A stretch of DNA of 44,729 bases from NCBI GenBank assembly GCA_002724555.1, contig PBOZ01000064.1, forward strand, positions 1 to 44,729, read 5' to 3'. The notes beneath the pieces were generated by a model that was given only the letters and a program-made list of their open reading frames with translations, had not been told where the DNA came from and did not search any database. Shown here one piece after another: positions 41,772-44,729 of the stretch (position 1 is its first letter; every line of letters starts with the position of its first letter). Position numbers and translations under genes: made by a program. This DNA is from Rickettsiales bacterium. Its GTDB lineage: Bacteria > Pseudomonadota > Alphaproteobacteria > UBA8366.

Positions 41772-43118
41772 TTATACCGCGAAGGGATTATGGCAAAGCC
41801 TCGCTAAGTCGTTAATGGCGCCGGCTTTTTCGAAACGTCGGAGTACAGCGAGTAATTCATTGCCGATTGGACCTCGAACAGGATAAACAAGATCAATGAA
41901 TTTTCGCTCCAATTCCGCCGTACTCATCGGATTACCAGGATGCCCCCGTGATAATGAGGTTTTACCTTTACGAGTTTCACCTGTGCTTAATTCTAATTCG
42001 ACGGCAGAATCAAGCATCTTGCGGCCTTCCTCTGGCACAATATCCATCAATGAAATGAGGCGGCGAATTTTAGTGTTATTAATCATCGCCATATTAAAGG
42101 CATCAGCGCCCAAAGTTGATCCCAACAGAGCTGCAGCAACACAAAAGTGAATGCTAAACTTCGCTTCCAGCGGCGACGCCGGTTCTACATACTTTGCCAC
42201 CTTTTTTACACCCGGAGCCACATAAATCCGAATACGAAGCACATCCTCCAGCACAATGTTGGCCGCGACCTCTCGCGCAGCATCGATTGATGGATGTATT
42301 CCATGTAGACACGCATATGGTTTGAACGAAGTGTTTAATATCGCCCAATCTGTTCCTAGTCCGATCTCGGATAAATTCGCCAGATGCGCGGATTGATCTT
42401 GGACAAAGGCGCGAATAAACCCACCATTCGGCGACACAAGGTCTAGCTCTGCTTCAACTCCTGCAGCGGCCATTTGAGCACAAACAATGCCATCCTTTGC
42501 CGCTTCACCAGCCTGCATCGCTTTCCCCATTCCGCCCAAAGAACCGCGTAATCCTGATGCCTTTGATGTCGAAAGCACTACCGCATGCATAGCCTGTTCA
42601 CGGGGAAGGCCTAGTAACACGGATGCCGCCGCACTTGAGGACAGGCGGCCAATTATTGCTGTGGGATGGAACCAGCGAAATTGTAAACTAAAGCCAAAGC
42701 GACGGCCTGATAACTTAGCCGCCACTTCATAACCAGCGACAAATGCACGCAGTAAATCAAGTCCACTATGGCGACTGGGGTCGGCCAAAGCGAGTAATGT
42801 CGCCCAAGTGACCGTGCTAATATGGGAATCCGTAGGAATATGCGTATCGTCAAAGTCGAGCGCATGGCCGGCTACACCATTTAAAAGTGCTGCATTCCCC
42901 GGATTGCTAAAAGGCCCAATCCGCGGGATAAAAAACTCGTCGACGCCAATATAGACAGCCACCGCCTTCGCGACCGGTTCCCTGCCTCCCGCAATCGAAA
43001 CACCTACCCAATCAACGAGACAACGTTTCGCGGCATCGAGAACTTCATTTGGCAGGCAACATTCTGGCATCCCACCGAGAAATTGACCAATTATGTCGGC
43101 ATTCGTATGGATGCTCAC
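41772..43118 (-). CDS. MmgE/PrpD family protein
   Basis: The 448-residue protein is a full-length MmgE/PrpD member with the hallmark intact: G-H-A-L-D-F-D-D-T-H-I-P-T-D-S-H (about residues 89-104), then a G-Y-E-V-A helix and K-P-Y-A-C-L-H-G-I-H-P-S in place of the usual Y-P-x-C-R-x-x-H. It starts with GTG at 43118, overlapping the stop of the MaoC gene (GTGA), so the two are translationally coupled. A hydratase plus PrpD pair repeats the arrangement at 9360-11295 in the main operon. The substrate is probably a branched or hydroxylated polycarboxylate or its CoA ester; not determined. Confidence 0.9.
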   Translation of the reverse strand: MSIHTNADIIGQFLGGMPECCLPNEVLDAAKRCLVDWVGVSIAGGREPVAKAVAVYIGVDEFFIPRIGPFSNPGNAALLNGVAGHALDFDDTHIPTDSHISTVTWATLLALADPSRHSGLDLLRAFVAGYEVAAKLSGRRFGFSLQFRWFHPTAIIGRLSSSAAASVLLGLPREQAMHAVVLSTSKASGLRGSLGGMGKAMQAGEAAKDGIVCAQMAAAGVEAELDLVSPNGGFIRAFVQDQSAHLANLSEIGLGTDWAILNTSFKPYACLHGIHPSIDAAREVAANIVLEDVLRIRIYVAPGVKKVAKYVEPASPLEAKFSIHFCVAAALLGSTLGADAFNMAMINNTKIRRLISLMDIVPEEGRKMLDSAVELELSTGETRKGKTSLSRGHPGNPMSTAELERKFIDLVYPVRGPIGNELLAVLRRFEKAGAINDLARLCHNPFAV

Positions 43119-43591
43119 GCGGCCTCTTCACGGCACCGCTTGGCGACCAACATTCGCAACTGACCCTCAAGACAGAGCTCATTTTTCTGGTTATGAACGG
43201 TCGTCCGCAGGACCATTACGCCAGTCGTATTTTGTTCAACCAACTCGACAATTTCCAACGCAGGGTACAGTGTATCACCGGAATAAACACCCTTAAGAAA
43301 CTTCGCACTAGTTTCTAGCATTCCAACAATGCGGACCTCTGAGTCCCCACGTGACATATCGGATGCACCCGGCGCGGTTTGCACTAATACCTGATAACCA
43401 TGAGCCAACAGGCCCGGTAACCCCAACGATTTGCAATATTCCATGTCGTAGTGAAGTGGACGGTTATCACCGCTAACCAATTGGAATGCGTAGAACAAAG
43501 CTTCGGTATGGGTCCGGGAAGGGGCCTCCCAAGTTTCTCCGACCTTAAGGTCTTCAAAATAGCGTGGCGTCTTTTTGGAACGGCGCGTCAT
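43115..43591 (-). CDS. MaoC family (hotdog) dehydratase/hydratase
   Basis: The 158-residue protein is a single MaoC hotdog domain with the catalytic segment V-S-G-D-N-R-P-L-H-Y-D, in which Asp and His of the D-x-x-P-x-H pattern are kept, and the F-L-K-G-V-Y-S-G-D-T-L strand. It should add or remove water at an enoyl-/hydroxyacyl-CoA. GGAGAA lies 4-5 bases before the ATG. The stop is overlapped by the PrpD start. It differs from the MaoC protein at 10768, which has N-T-H-P-L-H, so the two are not recent duplicates. An SDR gene ends 131 bases upstream on the same strand. Confidence 0.9.
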   Translation of the reverse strand: MTRRSKKTPRYFEDLKVGETWEAPSRTHTEALFYAFQLVSGDNRPLHYDMEYCKSLGLPGLLAHGYQVLVQTAPGASDMSRGDSEVRIVGMLETSAKFLKGVYSGDTLYPALEIVELVEQNTTGVMVLRTTVHNQKNELCLEGQLRMLVAKRCREEAA

Positions 43592-43722
43592 CTATTTCTC
43601 CAATCGTATTCTTTAGTCCCGCAAAAGATCGTCGAGAACGTGATCCTTGGTCCATACGGCGTCAGTTCAGAATACTTTAAGTCGGCAATGAATTCGGCAA
43701 TTTCTCGGGTCGTACCCGCAAA

Positions 43723-44520
43723 TTACCCTCCAACCGAACGTATCAAGCGATCGTTGCGCTTCATTATTAGTTCCCTAGCTTCATCCTCGTGGCTAAAGAC
43801 GTAGAGAGTGCCCGACGCTATTCCGGCCAGTACTTTTTCAGCTACATCCGCCGGTGCCTGGACGTTGTCAGCTATGCGGCGATCCATTGGCGCGTCTTCT
43901 GTATCTTTTTTAAACGCAAACGGACGGTTCGTATTAGTAAATATACCGGTTTCTACCTGTCCCGGACACAGCATAGAAACGCCAATTTTAGTATTGCGCA
44001 AATCACGCGCCAGGCTCTCAGTTAATCCAACAACAGCAAATTTAGAAGTGTTATAAACACCATAACCATCTCCCGCAAAATGACCCGCTTCCGAAGCAGT
44101 ATTTACGACGTGCCCCTCTTCGCCGGCCGCACGCATGCGAGGTACAAAAGCCCGGATGCCATTGATGACACCCCAGACATTAACACCCAAAATCCATTCC
44201 CAATCTTTACGCTGAGCATCAAGGAGATTACCGCGGATTAGAACACCAGCATTATTACAGAGTATGTGAACAGCGCCAAAGCGTTCCCAAGCAACATCCG
44301 CTAATGCTTCTACCTGTTTCTCGTCTGTCACATCGGTTGCCAGAGCAACCGCATGCGCACCGGCAGCCTCGACCTCGAACAGAACCGATTGCAAAGCATC
44401 AGCCTCCACATCCGCCAACACTACGTTTGCACCACGCACGGCAAACGCAAGCGACAACGCCTTGCCAATCCCGCTTGCAGCACCTGTAACAACAACAGTC
44501 TTTCCATTAAAATCTTTCAT
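43723..44520 (-). CDS. short-chain dehydrogenase/reductase (SDR)
   Basis: The 265-residue protein is a classical SDR, with T-G-A-A-S-G-I-G-K-A near the N-terminus, V-L-A-D-V (acidic residue favouring NAD), C-N-N-A-G-V, and the catalytic set N-T-A-S-E-A-G...Y-N-T-S-K. It is similar in layout to the SDR at 18051 but is a separate paralogue. The ATG at 44520 has GAGGAA about 4 bases upstream; a TTG directly before it is ignored. It follows the amidohydrolase gene cut by the window edge by about 70 bases on the same strand, so amidohydrolase, SDR, MaoC and PrpD may form one catabolic operon. Confidence 0.92.
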   Translation of the reverse strand: MKDFNGKTVVVTGAASGIGKALSLAFAVRGANVVLADVEADALQSVLFEVEAAGAHAVALATDVTDEKQVEALADVAWERFGAVHILCNNAGVLIRGNLLDAQRKDWEWILGVNVWGVINGIRAFVPRMRAAGEEGHVVNTASEAGHFAGDGYGVYNTSKFAVVGLTESLARDLRNTKIGVSMLCPGQVETGIFTNTNRPFAFKKDTEDAPMDRRIADNVQAPADVAEKVLAGIASGTLYVFSHEDEARELIMKRNDRLIRSVGG

Positions 44521-44588
44521 CAATTCCTCTTTTTCTCGATCCCTTGCACTCGCCTTTTGAAATCACACGAAAAGGCTAGGGGATACTT

Positions 44589-44729
44589 TTAATTTAATCG
44601 CCCATTTAATTTCAGTTTTTCAACTTCCGCTTCTACGCGGCTGCCTTTAAAGAAATCCGGGTTCATTCCGGCGTGCAGGCGGGCAGGATTATTGAACATA
44701 AAATCTTCAAAGTCCTCATCGCTTAAATG
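44589..44729 (-). CDS. C-terminal end of an amidohydrolase family protein (partial)
   Basis: The last 46 codons of a gene running off the right edge read on the - strand, beginning L-S-D-E-D-F-E-D-F and continuing F-N-N-P-A-R-L-H-A-G-M-N-P-D-F-F-K-G, to a stop at 44589-44591. This is the characteristic C-terminus of metal-dependent amidohydrolases of the ACMS-decarboxylase/2,3-dihydroxybenzoate-decarboxylase-like group. The metal ligands lie outside the window, so activity (hydrolase or decarboxylase) cannot be judged. It probably heads or precedes the - strand operon with the SDR gene. It was too short to stand out as an open frame by itself. Confidence 0.75.
   Translation of the reverse strand, partial: HLSDEDFEDFMFNNPARLHAGMNPDFFKGSRVEAEVEKLKLNGRLN

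Overview
The window is a stretch of bacterial chromosome, almost fully coding on both strands, with roughly balanced base composition and many short same-strand operons. Gene content points to an alphaproteobacterium, probably a free-living marine or aquatic heterotroph. The pointers are HspQ, a CtpA-like S41 protease, a TerC protein and a large excess of CoA-dependent catabolic genes: five CaiB/BaiF CoA-transferases, three MmgE/PrpD proteins, two acyl-CoA dehydrogenases, two CitE-type lyases, two MaoC hydratases and two crotonase-fold enzymes. The lineage is inferred from family content only. I see no rRNA, tRNA, CRISPR array, prophage or insertion sequence.

Layout. 1-5067: a CaiB-type transferase (-), HspQ and a secreted S41 protease (+), then a RidA protein and a second CaiB-type transferase (-). 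5182-5997: a PhyH-type Fe(II)/2-oxoglutarate dioxygenase (+). 6327-15412: the main + strand operon, ordered HMG-CoA-lyase-like, acyl-CoA dehydrogenase, CitE-like lyase, MmgE/PrpD, MaoC hydratase, second CitE-like lyase, second acyl-CoA dehydrogenase, CaiB transferase and a GntR/UTRA regulator, with an ArsC/Spx-like protein behind it. The mix of CoA-transferase, MaoC hydratase, CitE lyase, MmgE/PrpD and acyl-CoA dehydrogenase matches the itaconate-degradation gene set of Pseudomonas. I therefore read it as a route for itaconate, methylsuccinate, citramalate or a related branched diacid, with two steps duplicated.

15813-18827 (-): a ketopantoate-reductase-like protein, a CmcJ/NvfI-type oxygenase and an SDR. 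18971-22468 (+): an enolase-superfamily dehydratase and a molybdenum hydroxylase large subunit without its usual partner subunits. 22754-29252 (-): TerC, then a DUF35 protein paired with a thiolase-fold protein that lacks both catalytic cysteines (a likely acyl-CoA aldolase pair), then hydantoinase/oxoprolinase B and A subunits.

29495-33024: an alpha/beta hydrolase (+), an MBL-fold hydrolase with an altered metal motif (-), a small unknown gene whose two halves are joined by a textbook -1 slippery heptamer (+), and a PaaG-like crotonase (-). 33138-41037 (+): MmgE/PrpD, a beta-hydroxyacid dehydrogenase, an enoyl-CoA hydratase, an IPNS-like oxygenase, two overlapping CaiB genes (the first without the catalytic Asp) and a class IV aminotransferase. 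41056-44729 (-): a Popeye-like membrane protein with a cyclic-nucleotide-binding fold, MmgE/PrpD overlapping a MaoC gene, an SDR, and the last codons of an amidohydrolase cut by the window edge.

Together the genes describe an organism that activates many organic acids as CoA thioesters by CoA transfer, then oxidises, hydrates and cleaves them, using oxygenases, SDRs and a Mo-enzyme to open the substrates. The specific substrates cannot be read from the sequence.
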